DNA of 64,000 nt from Natronolimnobius baerhuensis. GTDB lineage: Archaea > Halobacteriota > Halobacteria > Halobacteriales > Natrialbaceae. The notes under the pieces were generated by a model. That model was not told the DNA's origin. It saw nothing but the letters and a program-made list of their open reading frames with translations, and did no database searches. How positions within the stretch are numbered: position 1 is the stretch's first letter; each line of letters begins with the position of its first letter. Shown here piece by piece: positions 27,020 to 35,834 of the stretch. The stretch is taken from contig NZ_MWPH01000001.1 of NCBI RefSeq assembly GCF_002177135.1, positions 496,001-560,000 of the forward strand. Direction: 5' to 3'. The translations under genes and the position numbers were made by a program.

Positions 27020-27898
27020 TCAATGGGCAGAATCGGTGCGCGTTGCCCGCGTGTGACTGTAGTAGCCGCCAGCACAGAAGATGAAAAAGAGCACGACGGC
27101 GAGTCCGATGTAGAGCTGGTCGAGTGCCGAAATGTTGTTCATCACGAGCTGTCGGCCGAGATACGAGACTGCGAGTCCCAATACGGCTGTCACGCCGGCT
27201 ATGGCAAGTAGCGGGCGGTCATCGAAGCGCCAGCGGCCGACCATGATGGCGACGATGACGGCGGCGATCAGCGCAAGCGTGACACCGTACTGGAGCAACT
27301 GAACGGTCGGCGAGTACTCTGAGACGACTCCAAGGTCGGTCGGACTCAACGCGATATGCAGGGGAACCGAGAGGAGACCGAGTCCAAAGGCGGCAGTCAC
27401 CGTCTCAGCACCGAGCGCAGATCGCCAGACGAGCACCGTTGCGACGACGAACAGGCCGAAGATCAGGATTGCAGTCCAGAAGTGCAACGAGAGGATGTCC
27501 ATCTCGTATACTAACACGGTTTCACGACCCAGGTACACCTGAATCGGCGTGAGGACCATTCCGAGGACAACCAGCGATGCGACTCGAGTGTCGATGTCGG
27601 GGAGTCGCCAGGCGGCGACCGCCGAGCCGATAATCGCAAAGCCAGCGAACATCGCGACGAATCGGTGAATCCACTCGTAGAAACTCGGGAGGTTCGCCGG
27701 GAATAGATTGAACGGGCCGGCATCACACTGTGGCCAGTTCGCCTCGCAGGCAAGTCCCGAGCCGGTTGCTTTCGCGGCAACGCCTAAGAGGATGGTTGCC
27801 GCGACCAACACGAGTGTTGCCGCGAGGAAATGCGGGTAGCCAAACCGGTCGGTCACTGATCGAAGTGTCGGACGCGAAGGGGAGCTATCGGACGACAC
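27020..27898 (-). CDS. ctaA: Heme A synthase (COX15/CtaA family)
   Basis: The 292-residue protein has about eight membrane segments in two four-helix halves. GVAAKATGSGLACEANWPQC, FYEWIHRFVAMFAG and LSLHFWTAIL contain the conserved Cys pair and histidines of the COX15/CtaA family. It converts heme O to heme A for terminal oxidases. The C-terminal half has weaker His conservation, as is usual in archaeal forms. It is divergent from the M24-fold gene at 28026 with 127 bp between them. Confidence 0.9.
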   Translation of the reverse strand: MSSDSSPSRPTLRSVTDRFGYPHFLAATLVLVAATILLGVAAKATGSGLACEANWPQCDAGPFNLFPANLPSFYEWIHRFVAMFAGFAIIGSAVAAWRLPDIDTRVASLVVLGMVLTPIQVYLGRETVLVYEMDILSLHFWTAILIFGLFVVATVLVWRSALGAETVTAAFGLGLLSVPLHIALSPTDLGVVSEYSPTVQLLQYGVTLALIAAVIVAIMVGRWRFDDRPLLAIAGVTAVLGLAVSYLGRQLVMNNISALDQLYIGLAVVLFFIFCAGGYYSHTRATRTDSAH

Positions 27899-28025
27899 GG
27901 TCGTTCAGCCCGGAGTTAGGACCAGCCGTATTTAGGCTTCCCGTGTTGATTCCCACCGACTGAGAGCCAGCAGTCCGCACGTTCACGAGTCTTTTGAACG
28001 ATTTTTCAGACAGTCCATCGCAGCC

Positions 28026-29195
28026 ATGGTCCGTCGCATTCAAGGACTCCCCACGCCAGCACCTGACATGGACAACGTCAAACGCGAGCGACTCGAGGCC
28101 GTCCTCGAGTCCCATGATCTCGATTCTGTCTGGTTCGCCCGGCCTAACTCCTTTGCGTGGCTGACGGGTGGCAACAGCGTCATCGACCGCGAAGCCGATG
28201 CCGGCATCGCGGCCGTTGGCTACGATGGCGACGTACACGTCGTCACCGACACCATCGAAGCCCCACGAATCGAAGCCGAGGAACTGCCAGACCTCGGCGA
28301 TGAGTTCACCCTCGAGCAGTTCGACTGGTACGCGACGTCGCTCGAGCGCGCCATCGCCGAGCAGGTCGCGGACGACGAACAGGCTGCAGCCGACATCGAG
28401 GTGCCCGGCCTCGAGCGCATCGACCCGGCGACGGTGCGCCAGCCGCTGACCGACCGCGACCGCGAGCGCTACCGCGAACTGAGCGTCGAAACGGCCGCTG
28501 CGGTCGAATCCGTCTGTCGTGAACTCCGACCCGAAGACAGCGAACTCGAGGTCGCCTCGGCGCTGCAGGTGGCTCTCTCGGCACGAAACATCGAAGCGCC
28601 GGTGCGACTGGTCGGCGGCAGTGAGCGCGCGACGCAGTATCGCCACTACACGCCGACACAGACCGAACTCGGCGACTACGCGCTCGTCTCAGTGACCGCC
28701 GAAAAGTACGGCCTGCACGCGAGTTGTACGCGCACAGTAGCGTTCGACGCCCCCGACTGGCTCGAGGCACGCCATCGCGCTGCCACGCAGGTTGAGACAA
28801 CGGCGCTTGCGGCGACACAAGCCACTGCAGCGGCTGACGGGACCGCGGGCGACGTATTCAGCGCCGTCCAGGACGCCTACGCTGCGGTCGGCTTCGAGGG
28901 CGAATGGGAATACCACCATCAGGGCGGTGCCGCTGGCTTCGCAGGCCGCGAGTGGATCGCGACGCCGGACAATGACGCGCCGGTCAAGACGCCGATGGCC
29001 TACGCCTGGAATCCGACGGTACAGGGTGCAAAAAGCGAGGATACCGCGCTCGTCACTGACGAGGAAATAGAGGCGCTGACGACGACTGGCGGCTGGGAAA
29101 CGACGACAGTCGAACCGCTCGAACTCGAGGAGTGGGACTTCGGCGACGAGGTCGCACTCGAGCGGCCGGACGTGCTGACGCTCGGCGAAGAGTAA
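28026..29195 (+). CDS. M24-fold (Xaa-Pro peptidase-like) protein lacking metal ligands
   Basis: The 389-residue protein has the creatinase-type N-terminal domain (LDSVWFARPNSFAWLTGGNS) and a C-terminal pita-bread domain. In the latter, the two Asp ligands of active M24 peptidases are replaced (VSVTAEKYGLHASCTRT in place of DxGA...DxTRT). The Glu of the EP motif is Asn (MAYAWNPTVQGA). The final Glu (KSEDTALVT) and a His pair (YHHQGG) remain. It is unlikely to be a metallo-aminopeptidase; a creatinase-like metal-free hydrolase or a pseudoenzyme is more likely. The start could also be the ATG at 28068 (MDNVKRER). Confidence 0.78.
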   Translation: MVRRIQGLPTPAPDMDNVKRERLEAVLESHDLDSVWFARPNSFAWLTGGNSVIDREADAGIAAVGYDGDVHVVTDTIEAPRIEAEELPDLGDEFTLEQFDWYATSLERAIAEQVADDEQAAADIEVPGLERIDPATVRQPLTDRDRERYRELSVETAAAVESVCRELRPEDSELEVASALQVALSARNIEAPVRLVGGSERATQYRHYTPTQTELGDYALVSVTAEKYGLHASCTRTVAFDAPDWLEARHRAATQVETTALAATQATAAADGTAGDVFSAVQDAYAAVGFEGEWEYHHQGGAAGFAGREWIATPDNDAPVKTPMAYAWNPTVQGAKSEDTALVTDEEIEALTTTGGWETTTVEPLELEEWDFGDEVALERPDVLTLGEE

Positions 29196-29259
29196 TCGGC
29201 TGGGCTGTCAGTCTGTTTTGTACCGGCGCGACGGGTGACGGCGACAGTGAGGGGTTCGA

Positions 29260-29868
29260 TCAGGAGTCGGTCGGGTCGTCGGAGTCAGATTCGAGGTCAG
29301 CGTCGGACTCGAGGCCGGAATCGGCAGACTCGTCGTCCTCGAGCGGGTCCGTGTCGTCGACAGTAATCGTCACGGGGTCGGTGTCATCGCCGAAAGCGGG
29401 GTCGGACTCGACCGTCTCGTCGCGGTCGAGCACGCGATCCAGCGTGAAGATGGTGTTGAGTTCCTGCTGGACCTGATCGACGACGCCGCCGACGAGTTCG
29501 CTCGGCTGAATCGCCGTGTACTCGTAGGGGTTGTTCCCCGCGCCCTCGCTTGCTCGCTTTTCACGGACGACCCGATCTTCCTCGTGGAGTTCTGCGAGCG
29601 CCTCGCGGACGGTGCTTGGATACAGTCCCGTCCCCTTTGCGACCTCCTCGCTCGTGCTGCCGGGATGTGCGAGCAGGTGGACGTAAATCTTCGCTCGCGT
29701 CTCCGTATCGAGGATCCACGAGAGCAGATCGACGATTCGTTGGTCGACCTCGTCGACCGTGTTTCGACCACTGCCATCGACGAGATCGTCGGGATCAATG
29801 GCCCCGTCCTCGAGTGATCGGCCGTCTCCGTCCGTTTCCTCGTGCTCGTCAGTGTCGTTTGGGTCCAT
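29260..29868 (-). CDS. Winged-helix transcription regulator
   Basis: The 202-residue protein has an acidic leader, then a winged-helix domain at about residues 45-125. Landmarks are VDLLSWILDTETRAKIYVHL, GSTSEEVAKGTGLYPSTVRE and ALAELHEEDRVVREKR, then YEYTAIQPSELV. A C-terminal acidic tail follows. Members of this haloarchaeal ArsR/TrmB-like group are often found upstream of top6B, which is divergent here with 240 bp between the genes. ATG 29868 was chosen over 29889 because it gives the shorter acidic leader; either is possible. Confidence 0.8.
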   Translation of the reverse strand: MDPNDTDEHEETDGDGRSLEDGAIDPDDLVDGSGRNTVDEVDQRIVDLLSWILDTETRAKIYVHLLAHPGSTSEEVAKGTGLYPSTVREALAELHEEDRVVREKRASEGAGNNPYEYTAIQPSELVGGVVDQVQQELNTIFTLDRVLDRDETVESDPAFGDDTDPVTITVDDTDPLEDDESADSGLESDADLESDSDDPTDS

Positions 29869-29950
29869 GTGTCCTCTCGAGTAGGACAAAGTCTCGAGTG
29901 ACGTTAAACCTTTGTGCAGTGACTATTCCCATTCGACTGTCCACGCAATA

Positions 29951-30030
29951 TAGTCGCAACTGCAACGAGTGACACACTGATCGCCGACATGGCTGGCGAT
30001 CAGGTGTGCACTGACTGTCAGTGGCTAGTA
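29951..30030 (+). repeat. Dispersed palindromic element, copy B
   Basis: This 80-bp copy lies between the winged-helix gene and top6B. Its inner stem, TGATCGCC/GGCGATCA, differs from copies A and C but keeps pairing, while the right arm GTGCACTGACTGTCAGTGG is identical. It begins TAGTCGCAACTG and ends GGCTAGTA. Confidence 0.8.
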
Positions 30031-30074
30031 TGCTCGAGGTGAGCCGAGGTGTTCACTTTCACTTCGGTAGCGCA

Positions 30075-30085
30075 CATCTTTTAGC
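30075..30085 (+). promoter_or_regulatory. Candidate TATA region of top6B
   Basis: CATCTTTTAGC is centred about 29 nt upstream of the top6B ATG at 30109, immediately after element B. It is a weak match, placed correctly for a short-leader transcript. Confidence 0.4.
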
Positions 30086-30108
30086 CCCCCCGCTAGTACA
30101 GGGATACG

Positions 30109-32571
30109 ATGACGTCGTTCCAGTCGACACTCGGTGAAGAGGAGGGGATCGCCGAGGAGCTGGCCGAGAACCAGCAAGCGATCTCCATCGCCGAGTTCTT
30201 CGAGAAGAACAAGCACATGCTCGGCTTCGACAGCGGCGCTCGAGGCCTTGTGACGGCCGTCAAAGAGGCCGTCGACAACGCCCTGGACGCCGCCGAGGAG
30301 TCAGGAATTCTGCCCGATATCTATGTTGAAATTCAAGAAGCAGGTGACTACTACCGGCTGATCGTCGAGGACAACGGTCCCGGGCTGACGAAAGACTCGC
30401 TGCCGAAAGTATTCGGGAAACTGCTCTATGGCTCTCGATTCCACGCCCGCGAACAATCTCGCGGTCAGCAAGGAATCGGTATCTCCGCTGCCGTCCTCTA
30501 CTCGCAACTGACGAGTGGCAAACCCGCCAAGATCACGAGTCGAACAGAGGGCTCGAGCGAGGCACAGTACTTCGAACTAATCGTCGATACCGACGACAAC
30601 GAACCCGAAATCAGCGTCGAGGAGACGACCACGTGGGATCGGCCACACGGCACGCGCATCGAACTCGAGATGGAGGCAAACATGCGCGCTCGCCAGCAAC
30701 TCCACGACTACATCAAGCACACGGCGGTCGTCAACCCCCACGCCCGCCTCGAGTTGCGCGAACCCACAGCCCATTTCAAATTCGAGCGCGCAACCGACCA
30801 GTTGCCCGAGGAGACCGAGGAAATCCGACCCCACCCCCACGGCGTCGAACTCGGGACCGTGATGAAGATGCTCGGGGCGACGGACTCTCAGACTGTCTCG
30901 GGCTTCCTTCAGGAGGAGTTTACCCGTGTCGGCAAGAAAACGGCCGACTCGGTTATCGACGAGTTCCGTGACCGCCACTACGGCCGCGAGATGCGCTGGC
31001 AGCCACCCGCAGCCCACGAGGACATCGACCTCGAGAGCGCGGTCTCCGAGGCAACGGTAAACAAAGGGGCGGACGCGACGGCAGCGTTCGCCGAAACTAT
31101 CGCAGACGAGGTCGACAGCACCGACCGGATCGCCCACCACGAACTGCTCGAGATCGTCGAAGACACCGCTGAGGCGGTCGAAGACGAGTACGGAACGACG
31201 TTCGGCGAGACCGTCCGCGACAACGCCGTCGACGCGGTCTGGCTCGCGCTGATCGATGAGTTGCCAGACGATGCGGCCGAGCCAGCATCGGATGACGGGA
31301 CGGCTGACTCGAGGCTCGTTACCGATTGTTACGAACTCGCAGACGACGCAACGAGTACGCGCAAGGACGACGAGATTATCCAGGCGTTCGCCCAGCGACT
31401 GGCTGGGACGCTCGTCGATGCAGCCGAGGACGACGTTCGACACCGGATCACGCACGACGGCCTGTGGGAGTACGTCGACCGCGCTGCAGACCTCACCGAG
31501 GAGTACGACGAGGTCACCTTCGGTGACACCGCCCGTGAGAACATCGTCGAAGCAATCTGGGACGTGATGGCGACCGTCCCCGATGATCCACCACTCGTGC
31601 GTGAACTCGACGGCGACCGCGACGCGACGAGCGACCTCGTCGACGGGATGCGGGCGACGGATATCATGGCACCGCCGACCCGGTGTCTTGCCCCCATCTC
31701 TGCGGATCTGATCGAGGCTGGACTCCAGAAGGAGTTCGACGCCGACTTTTACGCCTCCGCCACGCGCGATGCCGAAGTCCACGGCGGCGATCCGTTCGTC
31801 GTCGAAGCCGGCATCGCCTACGGCGGCGACCTCGAGGCCGAAGGGAGCGCCGACGTGCTCCGATTTGCAAACCGCGTGCCACTGGTCTACCAGCGCGGTG
31901 CGTGTGCGACGACTGACGTGGTCAAAAGTATCGGCTGGCGAAATTACGGACTCGACCAGCCCGGTGGCTCCGGCGTGCCAAACGGCCCTGCGGTGATCAT
32001 GATTCACGTCGCCTCGACGAACGTTCCCTTCACAAGCGAGTCCAAAGACGCCGTCGCGAACGTTCCGGAAATCGAAGACGAGATCGAACTCGCGATCCGT
32101 GAGGCCGCACGCGAACTCAAGAGCTTCCTCAACAAGCGCCGCTCGATGCAGAAACGCCGGAAGAAACAGAACGTCCTCGGGAAGATTCTCCCCGAAATGG
32201 CAACCAAGGTTGCCGAAGTGACCGGCAAAGAAGAGCCAAACATCGACGACGCTATCGCCCGAATCATGAACAACGTCCTCGTCGAACGCGAGGTCGAACA
32301 GAACGGCACCACACAGGCCGTCTCGATTGTGGTCGAGAACAACTCGGGAACGAACGAATCGCTCGAGATTACGGACATCGTCTCAGCCGAACCGAGCGCC
32401 CTGCCCGATGACGCCACCGTCGTCGAAATGGATGGCGAGTGGTTCGTCAAGTGGGGCGTCGAGGTCGCAAGCGACGACGAGGCCGCACTCGAGTATACGG
32501 TCTCAGATGACGCGGCGTTCGATCTGGATATCAAGGGTGTCGAAAGCGAGAAACTTACCGTCAAACAATGA
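30109..32571 (+). CDS. top6B: DNA topoisomerase VI subunit B
   Basis: The 820-residue subunit has the GHKL ATPase motifs: [13 protein letters not shown] near residue 48, IVEDNGPG near 86 and [15 protein letters not shown] near 122. The H2TH region and the transducer domain follow. Between them lies a 190-residue acidic insertion in which two segments, residues 327-388 and 427-493, are related copies exactly 100 residues apart at their starts. The C-terminal domain ([15 protein letters not shown] onward) is immunoglobulin-like, as in other archaeal Top6B. With top6A, which overlaps by 4 bp, it forms the ATP-dependent type IIB topoisomerase that decatenates and relaxes DNA. Confidence 0.96.
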   Translation: MTSFQSTLGEEEGIAEELAENQQAISIAEFFEKNKHMLGFDSGARGLVTAVKEAVDNALDAAEESGILPDIYVEIQEAGDYYRLIVEDNGPGLTKDSLPKVFGKLLYGSRFHAREQSRGQQGIGISAAVLYSQLTSGKPAKITSRTEGSSEAQYFELIVDTDDNEPEISVEETTTWDRPHGTRIELEMEANMRARQQLHDYIKHTAVVNPHARLELREPTAHFKFERATDQLPEETEEIRPHPHGVELGTVMKMLGATDSQTVSGFLQEEFTRVGKKTADSVIDEFRDRHYGREMRWQPPAAHEDIDLESAVSEATVNKGADATAAFAETIADEVDSTDRIAHHELLEIVEDTAEAVEDEYGTTFGETVRDNAVDAVWLALIDELPDDAAEPASDDGTADSRLVTDCYELADDATSTRKDDEIIQAFAQRLAGTLVDAAEDDVRHRITHDGLWEYVDRAADLTEEYDEVTFGDTARENIVEAIWDVMATVPDDPPLVRELDGDRDATSDLVDGMRATDIMAPPTRCLAPISADLIEAGLQKEFDADFYASATRDAEVHGGDPFVVEAGIAYGGDLEAEGSADVLRFANRVPLVYQRGACATTDVVKSIGWRNYGLDQPGGSGVPNGPAVIMIHVASTNVPFTSESKDAVANVPEIEDEIELAIREAARELKSFLNKRRSMQKRRKKQNVLGKILPEMATKVAEVTGKEEPNIDDAIARIMNNVLVEREVEQNGTTQAVSIVVENNSGTNESLEITDIVSAEPSALPDDATVVEMDGEWFVKWGVEVASDDEAALEYTVSDDAAFDLDIKGVESEKLTVKQ

Positions 32572-33659
32572 GCGCGGACAACGAACAACAGGCCAGAGAA
32601 CAGTTACTCGATCTCGCAGCGCAGTTTTACGACCAGTTCGAACTGGGCGAGATTCCACATATGTCCGTGCCGACGCGGACGAAGAACAACATCGAATATG
32701 ACGAGGACTCGAACGTCTGGGTGTACGGCGACCGCGAGTCGACGCGCTCGGCAAACTCCGTCAAGGGGGCACGAAAGCTCCTCAAGGCAGTCTACACCAT
32801 CGAGTTCCTCGCCGAACAACTCGAGGAAGATCGGTCCTCGACCCTGCGTGAACTCTACTACCTTTCAGAGAGTTGGGATAACAACGAGGCCCAGTTTACG
32901 AGTCAGGACGAGTCCAACGGCATGATCGAGGACTTAGAGATCGTCTCCGGCGTCACTCGCGAGGACTTCCACATGCGCCCCGAGGAGTCGGGCGCGAAGG
33001 TGATGGGGCCAATCCATATTCGTGAGCAGACGAACCGTGGCGACCGCGACATCCACTGCCAACTGGACGTCGGGCAGGGCGGGTATCAGATTCCGAACAA
33101 CCCGGATATGATCCAGTTCCTCGACAACGACGCCGATTTCGTCCTGTGTGTCGAGACCGGTGGGATGCGTGACCGACTCGTCGAGAACGGCTTCGACGAA
33201 GAGCACAACGCCATTGTCGTCCACCTCGGCGGTCAGCCCGCCCGCGCGACGCGCCGGCTGACCAAGCGATTCCACGACGAACTCGGTCTCCCCGTCGTGG
33301 TCTTTACAGACGGCGACCCGTGGTCGTACCGCATCTACGGCTCGGTCGCCTACGGCTCGATCAAGTCGGCACATCTCTCGGAGTACCTCGCGACGCCCGA
33401 AGCGAAGTTCATCGGCATCCAGCCCGCCGATATCGTCGAGTACGACCTTCCGACCGACCCACTCTCGGACTCGGACAAGAACGCACTCGAGAGCGAACTC
33501 GAGGACCCGCGCTTCCAGACGGACTACTGGGAAGAACAGATCGAGTTGCAACTCGAGATTGAGAAGAAGTCCGAACAGCAGTCACTGGCATCGCATGGGC
33601 TTGATTTCGTGACGGATACGTATCTCCCAGAACGGCTCAGTGAGATGGGCGTCATCTAG
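32568..33659 (+). CDS. top6A: DNA topoisomerase VI subunit A
   Basis: The 363-residue Spo11-type subunit carries [11 protein letters not shown], with the cleavage tyrosine in the Tyr97/Tyr98 pair. It also has a TOPRIM domain with CVETGGM (the Glu ligand) and [13 protein letters not shown] (the DxD ligands). It makes the two-nucleotide-staggered double-strand break and links to the 5' ends. The ATG overlaps the end of top6B, so subunit synthesis should be coupled. In several haloarchaea gyrB and gyrA follow directly; here the next gene is on the opposite strand, so that arrangement is broken. Confidence 0.97.
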   Translation: MSADNEQQAREQLLDLAAQFYDQFELGEIPHMSVPTRTKNNIEYDEDSNVWVYGDRESTRSANSVKGARKLLKAVYTIEFLAEQLEEDRSSTLRELYYLSESWDNNEAQFTSQDESNGMIEDLEIVSGVTREDFHMRPEESGAKVMGPIHIREQTNRGDRDIHCQLDVGQGGYQIPNNPDMIQFLDNDADFVLCVETGGMRDRLVENGFDEEHNAIVVHLGGQPARATRRLTKRFHDELGLPVVVFTDGDPWSYRIYGSVAYGSIKSAHLSEYLATPEAKFIGIQPADIVEYDLPTDPLSDSDKNALESELEDPRFQTDYWEEQIELQLEIEKKSEQQSLASHGLDFVTDTYLPERLSEMGVI

Positions 33660-33721
33660 ACGGCCATCGAACCGCGGTTCAGGGAGATGGTGACAGAGCT
33701 GCTCGAGGATTTCACAGCCGT

Positions 33722-34684
33722 CTACTCGAGTGCAGCATCAGTTTCGACATCGTCGTGACACGACCGGTGATTGCCGTCTCGAGTCGACCCAGCCGTCGTG
33801 GATGGGTGTGACTCTGGTTCGGTATCGGTAATCGGCTGGTCGGCGCTCGCACAGCGCTGACAGTAGTAATTTGTCCCGCTCGAGCCGGTGATCGGGACGC
33901 CGAACAGACAAAACTCCGAGCGATAGCGCCGCTCGAGGCCGTGACCAATTGGTTCGCCACAGGTCATACAGGGCTCTGTGTAAGAGTTGACGCGTTGCTC
34001 ATCGACGGAGCGGGTACGTCCGTTCGTCAGGACGGAGTGACGCCTCGAGAGTCGGCTGTTGACCGAGGGCAAGACGCTGGCCCCGACGAGTCCAAAGAGC
34101 GCCGCAATGGCTAGGAGAAGGCCGGTGACGAACCATGGCGCAGTGCCGAGAGTCATGGCGCTGAGGACCAGGACCAGTATTCCAAGCAGCCAGCAGGCAC
34201 CAGTCGTCATCCGCGCGAGGATGTGTGACAACGCAGACCATTCTGTCTCGTTCTCGAGAGTGGGATCGCTGGCTGCGTCGGGATAAAGCACCATGCGTTC
34301 GGGTTTTTCGGAGTACGCGTAAATGCCATAGAGGACGTTTCCAAGTCCCATTGTCCACCAGAGCGTGCCCAAACCAACCAGGACATGAGCATCAAAGGTG
34401 CCGGCCGACCGGCGACTCATGACCGCTCGGTCACCGAAATCGTACTCGAGTTTCCAGCCGTCGCTCGTCGCCATCGCGATTTTGTCCTCGAGTTGCTGGC
34501 GTCGCGCGTCGGCTGACGGCGATGCGTGACTTGCGGTAGTGTCACGCTCCGTTTCGGCGGATGGGTTCTGGGCTCGATTCGGAGTTCCACACGCCGGACA
34601 GAAGTTCATCGACGGCTCGAGACTGACGTCACACCTCGAGCACGCATCTGTCTCACCACCGTGTCCCCGACGCTCGGTTCGCAT
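33722..34684 (-). CDS. Double zinc-ribbon membrane protein
   Basis: The 320-residue protein has an N-terminal zinc ribbon (CSRCDVSLEPSMNFCPACG), a polar linker and a short segment LGTLWWTMGLGNVLYGIYA. A pair of membrane helices follows at about residues 165-210. Next is a second Cys-rich region (CMTCGEPIGHGLERRY, then CLFGVP and YYCQRC) and a polar tail. Both ribbons probably face the cytosol. It converges with top6A, 62 bp away. Family and role are unknown; similar zinc-ribbon membrane proteins are common in haloarchaea. Confidence 0.72.
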   Translation of the reverse strand: MRTERRGHGGETDACSRCDVSLEPSMNFCPACGTPNRAQNPSAETERDTTASHASPSADARRQQLEDKIAMATSDGWKLEYDFGDRAVMSRRSAGTFDAHVLVGLGTLWWTMGLGNVLYGIYAYSEKPERMVLYPDAASDPTLENETEWSALSHILARMTTGACWLLGILVLVLSAMTLGTAPWFVTGLLLAIAALFGLVGASVLPSVNSRLSRRHSVLTNGRTRSVDEQRVNSYTEPCMTCGEPIGHGLERRYRSEFCLFGVPITGSSGTNYYCQRCASADQPITDTEPESHPSTTAGSTRDGNHRSCHDDVETDAALE

Positions 34685-34759
34685 ACGTCTCTATTCGAGG
34701 GTGGGACCACTAACTCTTTGGAAATATAACACGTCGAGTACGTCCAGCGGGGTAACTGA

Positions 34760-35464
34760 TTACCCCTCGAGGACGACGGGGATGCCACGTCGGGCGACGT
34801 CGACGACGAATGCGTCCGCATCGGCGGCAATTTCCTCGAACGTATCGTAGTGGAGGGGGAGGACGAGATCCGGAACCATCGCAGCGGCGAGGTCGGCAGC
34901 GTCGTGGCGGTCCATGGTGTACGTGCCGCCAATTGGGGGCAAGAAGAGGTCGACTGCCAGTTCCTCGTGAACCGGCAGGGCGTCGGTATCGCCAGGCCAG
35001 AACGCAGTGACGCCGTCGATAGTGACACCGAAGCCACAGCCCGCGCCCTCGGCGTGATATGGGTTCCCGTCAGCATCGGTGTGTGGGCCTGCCGGGTCGT
35101 TGTACGCCGGCGTCGTAAACAGATCCAGTGGCCCAAGCACGAACGATTCGTCGGCTCGAACACGTTCGACCTCGTATGGCAACTGTTCGGGCTGGTCGAC
35201 TGGCCCGTCGATCATCTCGGCGTCGACCGACTCGTGGACGACGACGAATGCGTTCTCGTGTGCGACCCGCCGAATTGCGTCCGGATCGTAGTGATGATCG
35301 TGTGAGACGAGAATGAGATCGCCGTCCCGAGGGGTCTGATCCTCGAGGATGCCGTATTCGGTCGGCCCAGGGTCAATGTAGATGACAGCGCCGGTCTGTC
35401 CCTCGAGTCGAACCGATGCGAGGCCGAACCAGTCAATTGTAATTGCGCCAAAACGGACGGTCAT
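34760..35464 (-). CDS. Metallo-beta-lactamase-fold hydrolase (UlaG-like)
   Basis: The 234-residue protein has LILVSHDHHYDPDAIRRV, the metal-binding HxHxxD-type motif in the form SHDHxxH/D. It also has IDPG near the start, FWPGDTD and VLPLHYDTF. The order matches the UlaG/YycJ-like MBL-fold hydrolases, soluble cytosolic enzymes acting on phosphoesters or lactones. The substrate is not predictable. It starts 370 bp upstream of the divergent TFB gene, separated by repeat C and TFB promoter DNA. Confidence 0.8.
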   Translation of the reverse strand: MTVRFGAITIDWFGLASVRLEGQTGAVIYIDPGPTEYGILEDQTPRDGDLILVSHDHHYDPDAIRRVAHENAFVVVHESVDAEMIDGPVDQPEQLPYEVERVRADESFVLGPLDLFTTPAYNDPAGPHTDADGNPYHAEGAGCGFGVTIDGVTAFWPGDTDALPVHEELAVDLFLPPIGGTYTMDRHDAADLAAAMVPDLVLPLHYDTFEEIAADADAFVVDVARRGIPVVLEG

Positions 35465-35512
35465 ACAGCGTCTTTCTCTGGCCGGGTCGAAAAGTGTTCG
35501 AGGTCTGCATTA

Positions 35513-35592
35513 TAGTAACAACTGAAACTGTTTACACACCAATCGCATAGCCGTCGTTCGATTGGGTGTGCACTGACTGTCAGTGGCTACTA
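35513..35592 (+). repeat. Dispersed palindromic element, copy C
   Basis: The 80-bp copy runs from TAGTAACAACTGAAACTGT through ACACACCAATCG and CGATTGGGTGTG to GTGGCTACTA. The outer arms pair imperfectly and the inner 10-12 bp stem is near perfect. The left arm is almost identical to copy A (two differences in about 30 nt), showing that the whole element, and not just its right end, is repeated. Confidence 0.85.
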
Positions 35593-35679
35593 TAGTGTTC
35601 GATGTCCGCATTTCAGCCCGGAGCTCGTTCACCGATCAATTAGGTATTGTACGTAGCCAGTTCTGCATTATCAGTGATT

Positions 35680-35745
35680 GTATAACCAAAACATATATAT
35701 GGACACTGGGCAGTCAGTTTATAAAGTAGGCGAAGCATTTATATG
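35680..35745 (+). promoter_or_regulatory. Multiple TATA-like elements upstream of TFB
   Basis: TGTATAACC (35680-35688), CATATATATGG (35692-35702), TTTATAAAG (35718-35726) and ATTTATATG (35737-35745) lie within 66 bp. The last two would start transcription near 35745-35770, giving a leader of about 65-90 nt. Several promoters, or autoregulation by TFB/TBP variants, are plausible. Confidence 0.5.
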
Positions 35746-35834
35746 CGTTCCGGTATTACTATATGTTAACCGAGGCGTCCGGGTTTCTTCTGGTTACCCC
35801 ACCCGGGAGCCCCGAGTAACCAACCCGATACACC

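Larger units (their letters stand above)
35465..35834. other. Long intergenic region: repeat C, TFB promoters and leader
   Basis: These 370 bp contain no gene. In order they hold palindromic element C (35513-35592), an AT-rich tract with several TATA-like sites (35680-35745) and a GC-rich leader with two interleaved stems (35779-35821) ending 13 nt before the TFB start codon. Confidence 0.75.
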
